A DNA stretch of 39,620 nucleotides from assembly GCA_025765615.1 (NCBI GenBank), contig JAIVFJ010000453.1, forward strand, positions 1 through 39,620. Reading direction: 5' to 3'. Each line of letters opens with the position of its first letter. Position 1 is the first letter of the stretch. The DNA is from Zopfochytrium polystomum (Eukaryota; Chytridiomycota; Chytridiomycetes; Chytridiales; Chytridiaceae). Under the pieces are notes generated by a model. The model was not told the origin of the DNA and ran no database searches. It saw nothing but the letters and a program-made list of their open reading frames with translations. Shown here one piece after another: positions 1 to 9,695 of the stretch. The translations under genes were made by a program, and so were the position numbers.

Positions 1-948
1 AAGCTTTAATATCCACTTTTATTTGAATTTTTATTGAAAAATCTGGCCACAAAAAAAATGATTTTGGCATGTAGTGGAAGGAAATTTCATCGAGTAGCTG
101 CACGGTGCTTTCTTTGCTTTGCAGTCTTGCCTCAGCACTATAAAGAGCCTTCCTTTTCACATGATCAAAATTTCCACTGCCAAATATATGATCACTTAAA
201 ACACATTTTCCAAGACAAAAAGCCAATTTGGCATTGACCTCCGCCTCCTTTTGCTTCAGTTGCGATGCAGTTAATGTTTGTATGAAACATGATCAGTTTC
301 TACACTTCATCATTCCAAACAAGATCAAATGCATCCTTTGGGGTGAACAGTTTGACTTGCTTTGCTGGGATACCAGCAGCTTTTGACAGTTCTCCAGTTT
401 CATTCTTATGCTGAAACGGATGAAATTTGCAAGCTTCATGACTAATTAAACCGACTCAGCCGGGCTGGTCGTGTTTTGCTCACCTTCTGCAAGGAGTTCA
501 CCAATGAATCGCTCAAACTGATCAGCATTGACAATCACTGTTCCTTCAAACATCTCAACAGAATGTGATCCACCAATATTCTCATCAGCCAAAGGAGAAG
601 GACCAGGAGGAAGATTGCCAGAGGAGGCAACTTCAACTGCACAAATTGCTGAATCAATCAGTGCTGCTGCAGAAGTCCTGACAGTTTCAGAGTCCATCAT
701 CCCACCAGCAGCACATCCTGACAGAGTGTCAATCACTTGTCCAGATCTCAGATTCCTAGTTTCACCACTTGATCTGATCCAGAAGTAAGCACGTTTACAT
801 AAGGATCAGGCCACATTTCCAGAAATGGTGGGGCTACAACATTTCAAAGTTTCATGAGGATCCGTTTAGTTTTGGTTGAGCTCTCATAATTGTAAAGGTG
901 AAAAATTCAGTTTTCCTGCCAGTAGTGGCATGCTGACTGTTAAAGGGG
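1..948 (-). mobile_element. piggyBac-like transposon, 5' part of a decayed copy (copy 1)
   Basis: Read on the minus strand, the element starts at a CCCCTTTAACAGTCA-type terminus (940-948) and runs leftwards out of the window. It is clearly homologous over its first ~700 bp to the second copy at 5760-7551: matching blocks are 840-948 with 7433-7550 and 262-420 with 6586-6720. It carries a transposase N-terminal reading frame (446-736) and, at about 280-350, the head of the DDE_Tnp_1_7 domain, there broken by a TAG. Unlike copy 2, no TTAA target site follows the terminus directly. The end lies only 91 bp from the stop codon of the PHD-finger gene, so it probably sits in that gene's 3' region. 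Positions 1-240 have a further open minus-strand frame that I do not recognise. Confidence 0.65.
446..736 (-). pseudogene. piggyBac-like transposase, N-terminal fragment (copy 1)
   Basis: This 96-residue minus-strand frame contains the stretch VIVNADQFERFIGELL, which matches VIVNPEQFERDIGAPL in the second copy (6634-6918). Both lie at the same place relative to the transposon terminus, so they are the same N-terminal region of a transposase. The frame closes at a stop after AESV, whereas copy 2 continues through that point (NPAEWVESV). The piggyBac domain proper would begin just downstream, around 350-280, where residues of the type AFDLVWNDEV are readable before another stop. No function is expected. 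The assignment rests on homology with copy 2, whose downstream region has the recognisable piggyBac domain. Confidence 0.55.
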
Positions 949-1039
949 TTTTCGATCATCTGTAAGAGCAACCTCCACCCGCCACGTGTAGGAGTAGATC
1001 CTTTTCAATATGTATTTATTGGACGGTACAAACAAACTA

Positions 1040-3231
1040 TTAATCTTCCCCAGTCGCTCCACTACTAGTGCCAACAGAGTCATTCCCAAATCTTTCAAAA
1101 AACTCGGCCATCTTCCGTTCCAGCCGAGCGAGAATTTCCTGGCTTGATTCCGGTCCGCGCTTTTGAATTGCGCTGGTACGCGTGGAGCAAGCAAGTTCTG
1201 ATGACAAAACAGAAGGTCCCCCGTTTGGTGCTGGGAGTAAGTAGCCGCTGGTATTGGCCTCAGCAACATCCAAGCAAGGTCGCTCGACGCCGGTGTTATT
1301 TGATTGAGAATATTCGTTTCGCAACTGGGCAGTTGAAGGGCTTGACACTCTCAACGAACCAGAATCTTCACGACCATGCTGATCTGGGGAAGTTGGAGCG
1401 GGCTTTGTGTATCTATCGAGTACGGTGATGTGATGGCCGGCTGGTGAAGTCTGGCTTAGTGCGCATACCGGGCCAGTGGACGAAAATGGCGGGGACGGAG
1501 AGGAGGAGGCAGGTGGAGTTGGAAGGACACCGTTGACATCAAACGAGGGCGCAGGCGGTGGGGCAGTCGCGCTAGTTTGAGGTTGCGCGGCGATTGCCGC
1601 TTTCTCCGAAAATTCAGCGATGGGCAGTGGTTTGCTCCCTCCAACCGTTCCGTTTCTGGGAGCCTTTCGTTCAGGATGGATTTTCAAACTTAAGGGCATC
1701 GTTCTCACGAAGTCGGAGTCGGCGAATATTGAGCTTACTATTGTCGATACAAGACTGTCGCATTCAGTTACTTGATGAAGTCGCATTACAAACTCTTGAA
1801 GCTGCTTGACCCTCTTGCGGATATCGTGGATTGTCATTCTCTGACTGACGCCTCGTGGCTTCAAAGGCGGGGTAGACCGAGAAGAACGGTCATGTCCTCC
1901 AGCTGATGATGATGAGTCTGAAGGGGATGACGACCGCGCAACCCTCGTTCGCGGTTGCTGTAACTGAGTCCTTTTTGACGTGCGGTTATCCGGGCGCCGA
2001 TGCTTTGAGCGTTTCGCTTTTCGATCGCACTCTTCTCTCTCTTTCGTCTCAGTAACAGCCTCCTCCTTCATTTCCAACTCCTCCCTAGCGAGCTTTTCCG
2101 GCGGCGCTGAGGGGTCAACGGCGGAAGACGGGCAAGGTGATTCCGAACCGGGGTCGGCCGATTCTGAGGTCTCTTTTGACAGTGGGAGTTCAGCCTCTTC
2201 CTTCTTAATAGAATCGGCACTTGATAGCGCTTTTCTGCGCTTGCTATCCGAAGATTCCTCCGTCACCAATGGGTCGGGAATGGTGCCACCCACATCTTCA
2301 GAGGCGTCGCCCGCTGATTCTGATCGCTTTCGTTTTCCTCCAGCAGCGATTTCCGCTCGATTGGTTTGAGCGGTCTCCACTTGAGACGATGCAGTGACGT
2401 CTGGTGATGGACGATCTTGTTGGCGACCTGTTATTCAGGACAACGAAGTCAAGAACAGTCGAAGGGCTTCAATAAAAAAATGCTGTGCTTAATCACTCAC
2501 CATTGTTCGAAGATCGTGGTCTCTTTCTCTTCGCACTAGAAGATGATGCTGTGGAAGTTGAAGGATTTCTCGCGGAGCCAGTAGCGTTGGGCACGTTTGT
2601 GCTTGGTGTGGAGGTGGTGGCTGGAATTTTTGGTTGACCGTTCCGGCTGGCGGAGAGGAGAGGAAGCAGATCACTGTAGTTTTGGGACGCCTCTCTGCTG
2701 TTCATAGTACTTCGCTTCTTGTTTGCTCCTTTCGACAAGGTCTGGCCTGAAGCGGCAACAGCGGAATCGGACGGACGACGAGTTCTGAAACAAATTAGGT
2801 AAGTTGGCTTCGAAAACCGTGAAGAGAGATATACGCACTTCCACAAGTAATGGTCTCGGTTGCACTTTTCACAATAGTAATGCTTGGGAAGCTTCCGTTC
2901 CGGAACTCCAACGCAACTGCAATGCTGCCAAACGAGGCACTTCTCGCACTGAATCATAACACCAAAACTCTCTGACAAGGTGGGTTAAACTTGACAATCG
3001 CTGAAACCCATGAAAGTAGTGCGCACCTTTCTGGTCACAAACACAGCGGGTCACTTCTTCATCTGCCGTGATCTCCTCCTCCTCCTCTTCTTCACCCGCG
3101 GAGACGACGGCTTGGCTGCTGCTGGAGGACGCTTTGGATGATTTCGCCTTCGAACTTTTGGATGTTGACGGTGCTGAGAGGAGATAGTCCGAATCATCTT
3201 CGTCCTCCAGTGGCGGTACCTTGTAGTTCAT
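1040..3231 (-). CDS. Cti6-like PHD-finger protein (Rpd3L-type chromatin regulator)
   Basis: A four-exon gene. Exons are 3027-3231, 2839-2971, 2501-2784 and 1040-2427, with GT-AG introns of 55, 54 and 73 nt; the joined frame is 670 codons (669 aa). The start is the first ATG after an in-frame upstream stop. Residues 62-106 form a complete C4HC3 PHD finger: Cys63, Cys65, Cys77, Cys80, His85, Cys88, Cys102, Cys105, with the typical VWQHCSCVG core. It is split by the first intron between Cys65 and Cys77. An acidic run and a Ser/Lys-rich stretch precede it; the rest is low-complexity, rich in Ser/Pro/Lys, with a short helical C-terminus. Layout and finger resemble fungal Cti6, which reads histone tails in the Rpd3L deacetylase complex. 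The family is inferred; the PHD finger is directly seen. Other PHD proteins (Bye1- or Set3-like) lack their extra domains here. Confidence 0.8.
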
Positions 3232-3972
3232 GCGAGGACGGGACCGTCGAGGGTGACCAGACGAGACAGTCGCTTCAGCCAAGGATCAGCGAGAGGGAGG
3301 GTTCGAGCAGTCAGAAACAGGCGTCGGATTCAATAGCAGTCTCACCACTCATTGCAATTCGACGGCAATTGGGAGGGTCTGCCGGGGCGTCAACGATTGG
3401 TCGGAAGGCGAAGATGTACAACAAACGCTTGCAGCAAGGTCGGAGATGCCGAGTTGATAGAAGAGGAGAGAGAACTGAACGCGAGCAGTCAGTCAAAACG
3501 CTGCCAGCGGAAGTAGGACTGTATGGGTTCGCTGGCCCAGCGGCGTTGGAAGGAACCCGCTCCCCAATAAGGCGTCAAATTCAGCCAGTAGTTGCAACGA
3601 TGGGAACCGATGAGCTCGAAGCGGGAAACGGTGATGTGAGGGCAGGGATTCTGTGCAGCTATATTGGTGCAGCCAACGTAGCGACGCCTTGGGGTGGTGT
3701 GTTTGTGTGAGGGCGGGGGCGCCTGACCGGGTGTCCAGGTTTTTTTTCTAGTTTTTTTTTTTATTTTCTCTGGACAAGAACGGAGAACGACCATCGCAAA
3801 TGAGAATACCATTCATATCGCACACCGATTGACGAGGGAGAACGACTAGAAAACAGTAAAGCAAAAATAAAAAAATCAAACAGGAAAAAAAAAACAAGAA
3901 AGAACTGCATGGCAACAATTACAACCGTAAGGGAAAGTGTCAGCAAATGAATAATCAAAGATGCAGTAATTA
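3232..3972. other. Upstream region of the PHD gene, no gene recognised
   Basis: This stretch lies upstream of the minus-strand PHD gene. It holds T- and A-homopolymer runs (about 3739-3765 and 3861-3900) and no reading frame with recognisable protein features. A plus-strand frame of 190 codons (3138-3710) overlaps the first PHD exon in antisense and looks compositional. The region probably contains the promoter and 5' untranslated leader, but I see no specific motif. Confidence 0.4.
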
Positions 3973-5375
3973 ATGTTAGTTTTTCTTAGTGTGCAGGAGC
4001 TTTAGCCTCACCTTGTGCAAGGATGACTTGCAGCATTTGCAAGTGATGGTCCTTGTGACAGTTTTGTTTAAAGACAAACGCAAGACTGACAGAAGCCAAG
4101 ATCAACCTCCCACCACCACTACCTTCAGTAGTGTACTCCACCCATCACCACAGCAGCCGAATCCATCAATCAGCCAACATAAGGAATTCTTTCAACATCG
4201 ACCATGGCTGTGTCCCAACTGTTTGAGGCTGACATTGCAAGGAGCCATCATAGACTATTGTTGCTGACAACAGGAGTGAGTATTCCAGAAATCAACGACA
4301 AAACTTACGCAACTGCATTGACACAAGTCACATCAACATAGAGCAGAACAATGCTGTTGATCCACTAGACCTCCACGACACAGCAACCTGTCTCATCAGA
4401 GATGAAACCATTCCAAGCACAGATTCCAATTGGTGCCTCCGCCTCGTGGACAAGAGAAAGTAACTTGGTTTCCTGGTACACAGAACCAGAATGCACATTG
4501 CGGTCTAATCACTTGTTGCCACATCTCTCGGGCTCTACTCGCCCAAATCACCCCTGGTCAAAACTTTGCTTATGAATTGGTTGTCGAACTGGGAATAATT
4601 TGCTGCACAGCAGACCAGGGACTTGCGAAGGAGATCATTGACACTTTGGATGCGTCAAAATGGAACCAACTGAAGCCTCAGGTGCCTCCATTACCCAATT
4701 CACTGAAGCGTACCATTGAGCTGACAGCTTTGCAAAGTCAGCAGCAGGAAAACTTCTCCATTGTATTCGCCCTTTCCAAAAAATTGTTTGAATCTTTGTT
4801 GGCTCACTGAACCAAATCCTGTTGGATATGGGGATAAGAATCCTTTTTCTTGTTGTTGGCAACCCAGCCCCTGAGATAACAAGTTTAACCAAACTAATCT
4901 TACTCTTCAAACAAACTGTTTGTCAAAACAACTATGATACGCAATGCGTCAAGCTGGCAAATCAAAGAGAAGGGGATACCTCCACTGCAGTCCCAGACAT
5001 CAATGCATCAACTGCAAATGTTGCCCGAGCTCACCCACCCCCGAGGCTGTGGTGGCTATCAACTGCTTCAACCAAGGCCTCAGCTATACATCCCACGACT
5101 GTACAGTGGCTTTGGGAGTGGGTCTGTTCCACCCCCTCAAGGAAGTTGGCAACCGCAGCAAGTGGGATGGCAACCCCAGTAGCAACAGCAGCTATGGGAA
5201 GAGAATTACAACTCACAGTTTGGCAGCCAAAGTGACAACAACCACCAACAGGATTTTTGGATGGCCTGGGAGTGATCTGGGCATTTGCAGTCAACGTTCC
5301 ACTTCCTGTATCTTCCATTTCTCTCCTCATAGATAATGGTTGCAATGCTCCTACTCTTCGTGATTTCTCCTTCTT
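3973..5375 (+). mobile_element. Decayed repeat with gag-like reading frames, family unknown
   Basis: The first ~200 bp (about 3973-4190) recur at about 22375-22600 inside the 2.4-kb insertion, so this is a dispersed repeat. Downstream in the plus strand are broken frames: 45 codons from ATG 4204 (starting MAVSQLFEADIARSHHRLLL), 4430-4810 (126 codons), and 4934-5182, which ends in a Pro/Gln/Gly-rich tail (for example GSWQPQQVGWQPQ). The last two share one frame, separated by stops. A helical N-terminal part followed by a Q-rich low-complexity tail is typical of retroelement gag proteins, but I do not recognise the family; a DIRS-like gag is one possibility. The right edge abuts a gypsy solo LTR. 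Probably non-functional. Confidence 0.45.
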
Positions 5376-5664
5376 AGCTATGAATCACCCTCTGGAAACC
5401 TCTGGAACATTCTAGAACATTCCTTCATGGAGCCTTGTGGAAACTTCTGGAATCTTGTTGTTGTGATTGGTACCATTGGTATCATTGTATTACCAATTGT
5501 TCGTTCTGGAGCTTTCTTTGAGTCTTGACAAGGAAGACTCTCAAAAGGTATCAAAGGAAATGGGAGACCTGTCCCATCCCTCAAGTGAATTATTGTTTCC
5601 AATACAATCATCACTCCTCTCAGTTTCTTTCTGCCTTGTCCTGTCCTGCCATGTTCCTGATGCC
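5376..5664 (+). repeat. Solo LTR of the Ty3/gypsy family (same family as 26636-26943)
   Basis: This matches, on the opposite strand, the 5' LTR of the gypsy element at 26636-26943. Shared landmarks in order are TATGAATCACCCTC, the GGAACATTCTAGAACATTCC palindrome-like block, GGTATCATTGTATTAC, CTTGACAAGGAA and ATTGTTTCCAATACAATC. No gypsy coding sequence adjoins it on either side, so it is most simply a solo LTR left by LTR-LTR recombination. Its first two bases and last few bases differ from the reference copy, and I could not identify a target-site duplication. Confidence 0.75.
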
Positions 5665-5759
5665 ATGCCACACACCGCACAATGACCCTCAAAGTTGTCC
5701 CATACCTAACTTCTGCACTGATGCAACTTTCATGATGGAACTAGAACCAGCACGTTCAG

Positions 5760-7551
5760 AATGAAAGGGCTTTCTGTTTGGTACCTTTCACCTTGTTTTA
5801 CCCAATCTAGACAAATAGTAATTGCAACAAAACTGCAGCAGCGCCAATGGCGGCACGCCTTTTCTCCTATTAGTGGACTGATGTAAAAACTGCAAAAAAG
5901 TCTTTCAAAATTTGCGAACTACTCCGAAAATGGACATGAAATAAAATGGCTTAAGTGACTATGGCTCCAATTTTTTTTCCTTTGATGATGATGCTGTTGA
6001 GCAAAAGTTGGAAAAACGGAGAAAAAAGGTCAGCAATAACTGAATTTCGAAATGTGACACATTTGGATGTTTTGCAACTTTCACCACACTTGCAAAACAA
6101 AGATACACAACTACTTACTTAGTAATAAAGACGAGATCATCATCTCATCAATAGAAACATTTGGGCCAAGTTCATGGAGGGAAAACTCTTCCCAACAGCA
6201 TCGAGAAGCTCATCCACTTTGTAGGTCTTGCTGCAGGTGGGAGAGGCTGGATATTTGCTCTCATCACAGAAGTGCAAGTACTGCAGAATGGCCTTGAAAC
6301 GAGATTTGGAGATGCCTAAAATTTCTCTGGTATTTCGATTGAGAAGAGGATGGGTGCTCCACTTGTCATCCCAGTCATTGGATGGGCTGACACCATTCCA
6401 GATGAGAAGACCAATGAATCTTGAAAGCTCCTCTTTTGTGAACTGTGCCCCATCACCACCTTCAGCAGCTTCAGAGCCTGCTTCTTCATCAGTCTCACGA
6501 TTGAGTTCTCTGCAGACAGTTGAGCACAATCCAAATGAGCCAGCTCCATCTCCTTTCTCTTCAGACATTCCATTCTTTGGGTGATGCAGTTCATGTTTGT
6601 ATGAAGCACAATCAAATTCTGAACTTCTTCGTTCTAAACTAGATCAAATGCAGCCTTTGGAGTAAACTGTGCAGCTTGTTTTGCTGAGATCCGAACAGTT
6701 TTTGACAGTGTTCCAGTCTCATGTGGATGATGGCATGGATGCAATGTCTGTGCTTTTGTCACCGATTCAACCCACTCAGCTGGGTTGGTTGTACACTGCT
6801 CACCCTCTTCAAGGGGTGCACCTATGTCTCTTTCAAACTGCTCAGGGTTGACAATCACAATGTCCTTAATCACCTCAAGCAGCAGATCCAGAAGCATCCA
6901 AATTTTCATGAGCACCAAGTGTAGAGGGCTTCAAACGTCCATGTCCAGGTTTGTGTGGGCTCTCTGCGTACGTTATAAATATCTGTTCCTGCTTGATGGC
7001 GCATAAGAGAGCCACTTTGAGCTGCACGATCACCTAGATTTTGTCAGTTGCGAGTTTTTTGGTTAAGAACAGATATCACCAGCCTGAGATTTCAATTCTT
7101 TCAAAGTAAGACCAGCCAGCGATTTCTTGGAGTGTCCAGAGTTAAATGGATCTCGCAATATGCCTTTGTGTTTCTTCCAGGCTTCTTTGGCAGTTTTGGT
7201 GTAGCTGGGGGTGTGTTTTCATCAGCCAACTTTTTCTGAAGTTCTGTTCCACGGCAGATTGGCGTTAGCTGATCAGTGAACGGATTCAAACAAATGAGGT
7301 GTCCGCAGGCAGGTTGTGATTGGTGGCACAGTGCCGTATGTGGCATGCTGTTTCGTTGGTTTGACACAATTTTTTTCACTAACAAAAAGGAGCAAGCTAA
7401 TTTAGACCGCATTTGCAGAATTCGTAGGACTACAACATATTAAAGTTTCACGAGGATTCGTTTCGTTTTGGTGAAGTTTTTCTAATTGTAATGACGGAAA
7501 AGTCAGTCATTGTGCCGATGGCCGTATGATGACTGTTAAAGGGTTAAAGGG
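5760..7551 (-). mobile_element. piggyBac-like transposon relic (copy 2)
   Basis: On the minus strand the right terminus reads TTAA then CCCTTTAACCCTTTAACAGTC (7551 leftwards), the layout expected of piggyBac elements, which insert at TTAA and carry CCC-type ends. Inside are transposase pieces at 7101-7412, 6634-6918 and 6140-6615. Only the N-terminal third of the DDE_Tnp_1_7 domain is recognisable; the catalytic aspartate region is missing. From about 5760 to 6139 I see AT-rich sequence with no frame and no matching left terminal repeat, so the left boundary is a guess and the element looks 3'-deleted. Confidence 0.65.
6140..6918 (-). pseudogene. piggyBac-like transposase fragment (DDE_Tnp_1_7 N-terminal part)
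   Basis: Read from 6918 to 6140 on the minus strand, the fragment begins with a variable N-terminus and then enters the piggyBac domain. FTPKAAFDLV is followed by a TAG where copy 1 has Trp, then NEEVQNLIVLHTNMN, which corresponds to the family's 'F.ddel...iv.eTN' start. After a frame change comes FTKEELSRFIGLLIWNGV, then DDKWSTHPLLNRNTREILG and SKSRFKAILQYLHFCDESKY. This order (mini-domain, 'YWS..pl', 'm...rF..il..LHF.d') is diagnostic of piggyBac transposases. The frame ends at 6140, before the first catalytic Asp. The stop and frameshift make this a dead copy. Confidence 0.75.
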
Positions 7552-7555
7552 TTAA
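7552..7555. other. TTAA target site abutting the piggyBac terminus
   Basis: TTAA directly follows the terminal CCCTTTAAC repeat (minus-strand sense), as expected for piggyBac target-site duplication. The partner TTAA on the left was not found because the left end is lost. Confidence 0.6.
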
Positions 7556-7883
7556 ATTCACACATCTTTTTCGCATCCTAACAGACTATGAGTTTTTGTT
7601 TGTTTTCTAAGTTGGACACAAAAATCTTGACAAGGTAGCCATTGCGATTGTGATGGGTGGATGGTTTGCCCTGGGGTTCCGTTGTGATGATGTGCTTGAG
7701 GACAACAAATATCAGAAGCTTCCGTTGCTTTGTTCCCGCGATCGGCGGCTGCGTCGCATCGATACCGCCAGCGGGAACGAGTAGTGATGTCGAGGCAGTG
7801 TTGTTGGGAAAAGTAGGCCAGTCTGAGCAAAACCCTGGCACTTAATTTTTTTTTTCTTCTGTTTTTCTCAGCTTCTCCTCCTA
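7556..7883 (+). promoter_or_regulatory. Short intergenic promoter region of the exonuclease gene
   Basis: Only about 330 bp separate the piggyBac terminus from the exonuclease ATG. Immediately upstream of the start lies a pyrimidine-rich tract (7850-7878: T-run, TTCTTCTGTTTTTCTCAG, CTTCTCCTCC). The CAG at its end could be a splice acceptor for a leader intron. No TATA box stands out. The piggyBac end may therefore border on the promoter. Confidence 0.4.
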
Positions 7884-9651
7884 ATGATTCCCTTCATTCA
7901 GATGTCATCTGCTGAGGAAGCCGGGTCAATCCTCAAGCAGGCGCTGGCAAAGATTGGAGTAGCGAATGACAGGACTATGGACCCATTCTCAGGGGAAACG
8001 AGCAAAGATTTGGACTTCATACTTGACGTTTGCTTCCTTGTCCAGCAAAACCAGCCAAGGCCAATTCAGCGTCAACTCTTCAAGGGTCTTAAGAACTGGA
8101 TAGAGCTTTCTTTGAAATCTACTTTCCGGGGGCCCGGCGCTGAAGAACCACCAAGCCAGAGGCGTAAACTGGACAGTGGATTGCCCGAGGGAACGCTCCT
8201 GGTTGGTGGTGGTCCAAAACCCGACGAACTGAGTCGGGTGTTGCAGCTTTTGATTCAAAATCCTATGTCGGTCTACATCGCTGCCGCCTTTTGTGCAGAG
8301 GCTGATCTTGCGCCTCACATGGATGTTGTCCGGAAAGTAGTCAGTCAATTACAACATTCAGATTCAACACCGGAGTTGATTTTCGTGTTCGATTCGTGGC
8401 CCAATATTCCAATTGACAGGCGAGAAATAATAATGACTTGTATTGCAAACGGAGGAGTTCAAACAGCTCTAGCCCTCGCAAGTTCGGACGATATCAAAAA
8501 TGAAGTGACGGATATGCTCAATGAACGCTGCCGGCGATTTCTAAGCACGCCCAACAATCCAACTGTTTGGCAAACACAAGAATTTGAAAGCTTCATCAAA
8601 GTCTCAAAGTATGGGGCGAGAGTTCTAGCTACCTGGAAGAAAGACTTCTCGGCCCTACCGGCGCTTGTGTGTGGAGCAAGAATCGCTTCCACTGGATGGC
8701 TCATCGACCAGTTGAACGAGACTTCAAATATCGAAGTTGACAAAAATCCTATATTTGACCTGGTCCTCCAAATGATAGACTTCGTGGCAAGCGAGTTCCG
8801 CGGTTGCCTAGTCAACTACCTCATTTGCAAAATGTTATCCGAGCCATCGCTGAAGCGTTTTGGGGAACATCTCGAAGGTCGGTTTGAAATGAAGGTGGAA
8901 CGAATTGGACAACAACCAATTAAAGTTCAACCGCCGACGAAGCAACAGAAGAAGCCCCCTCTACCGTTATATGAATCACACATCGACGTCACATTCATTG
9001 GAGGAGCGGAACAGTTAAAGCGAGCGGCAGAAGTGATTTTAAACTCAAAAGTTGTTTGCTTGGATTGCGAATGGCGACCGGAGGCACTATCACTGGACAA
9101 GAACAACACGATAGCACCATCCACCTTACAAATAGCTACAATGAGCTCGAGCAGCGTCGTCAATTGTTTCGTTATTGGGGTAACTGAAATCGACTCCAAG
9201 CAGTTGGAAGGTCTGCTAGGACCCCTTTTCGGTTCCTCGAGGATTCGGAAAGTTGGTTCGTTGTCGGTTTCAACTGAGTTTTTCTTACAGAAGTGAAGGG
9301 TTTCAGTTTGCTCAAGATGTAAAACGTCTTCAAATCAAATGTCCGGGGCTTCCAGAGACTATTACCAACTTTTTGGACTTTGCCTCAAAGAATGGGCTGA
9401 AAAACACGAAAGGCTTTGGTTTCCGGAGCACGAAGGGAATGTCTTTGAGTACACTTTTGGAAATTGTGTTGAAAAAATCTTTGGATAAGTCATATCGAAT
9501 TTCGAATTGGGACAGGCGGCCTCTCAGGGACGAGCAACTCAAATACGCAGGTCAGTGTTCGGCTTTGGGACCGCCTTCTGTTAAATGTCCTTTTACAGCA
9601 TACGATGTGTTGTCTCTTATGGAAGTATACAGTCTCCTTCATGAGAACTAG
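7884..9651 (+). CDS. DEDDy 3'-5' exonuclease domain protein (EXD3/Mut-7-like)
   Basis: Three exons: 7884-9255, 9299-9550 and 9599-9651 (introns 43 and 48 nt), 559 codons, 558 aa. Residues 1-360 are mostly helical without a recognised domain. Residues 385-556 form a DnaQ-like 3'-5' exonuclease (DNA_pol_A_exo1 family). Motif I is LDCEWRP (Asp394, Glu396); motif II is KVGFQFAQDVKRL (Asp464), restored by the first splice; motif III is the exon 2/3 junction, with Tyr540 and Asp544 in the YxxxD spacing of the DEDDy subclass. A helical N-terminus plus a DEDDy domain recalls animal EXD3/Mut-7 and WRN-exonuclease-like proteins acting on RNA or DNA 3' ends; the C-terminal Mut7-C domain is absent. The intron 1 acceptor is uncertain: 9260-9290 also keeps the frame and would insert a few residues after KVG. 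Met7 (7902) is an alternative start. The gene ends 44 bp from the stop of the convergent CFAP45. Confidence 0.85.
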
Positions 9652-9695
9652 CTGCTAGGCACTGCCAAACGATATTTGTATATTTTGCCACTGGT

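Noticed and set aside
34..237. 67-codon plus-strand Cys/His-containing frame at the left edge
   Set aside because: The Cys/His spacing does not form a known finger, and the minus strand is also open there inside the piggyBac relic.
3138..3710. 190-codon plus-strand frame overlapping the PHD gene start
   Set aside because: It is antisense to a PHD exon with a verified splice model, has no domain, and runs into an Arg/Gly-rich compositional frame.
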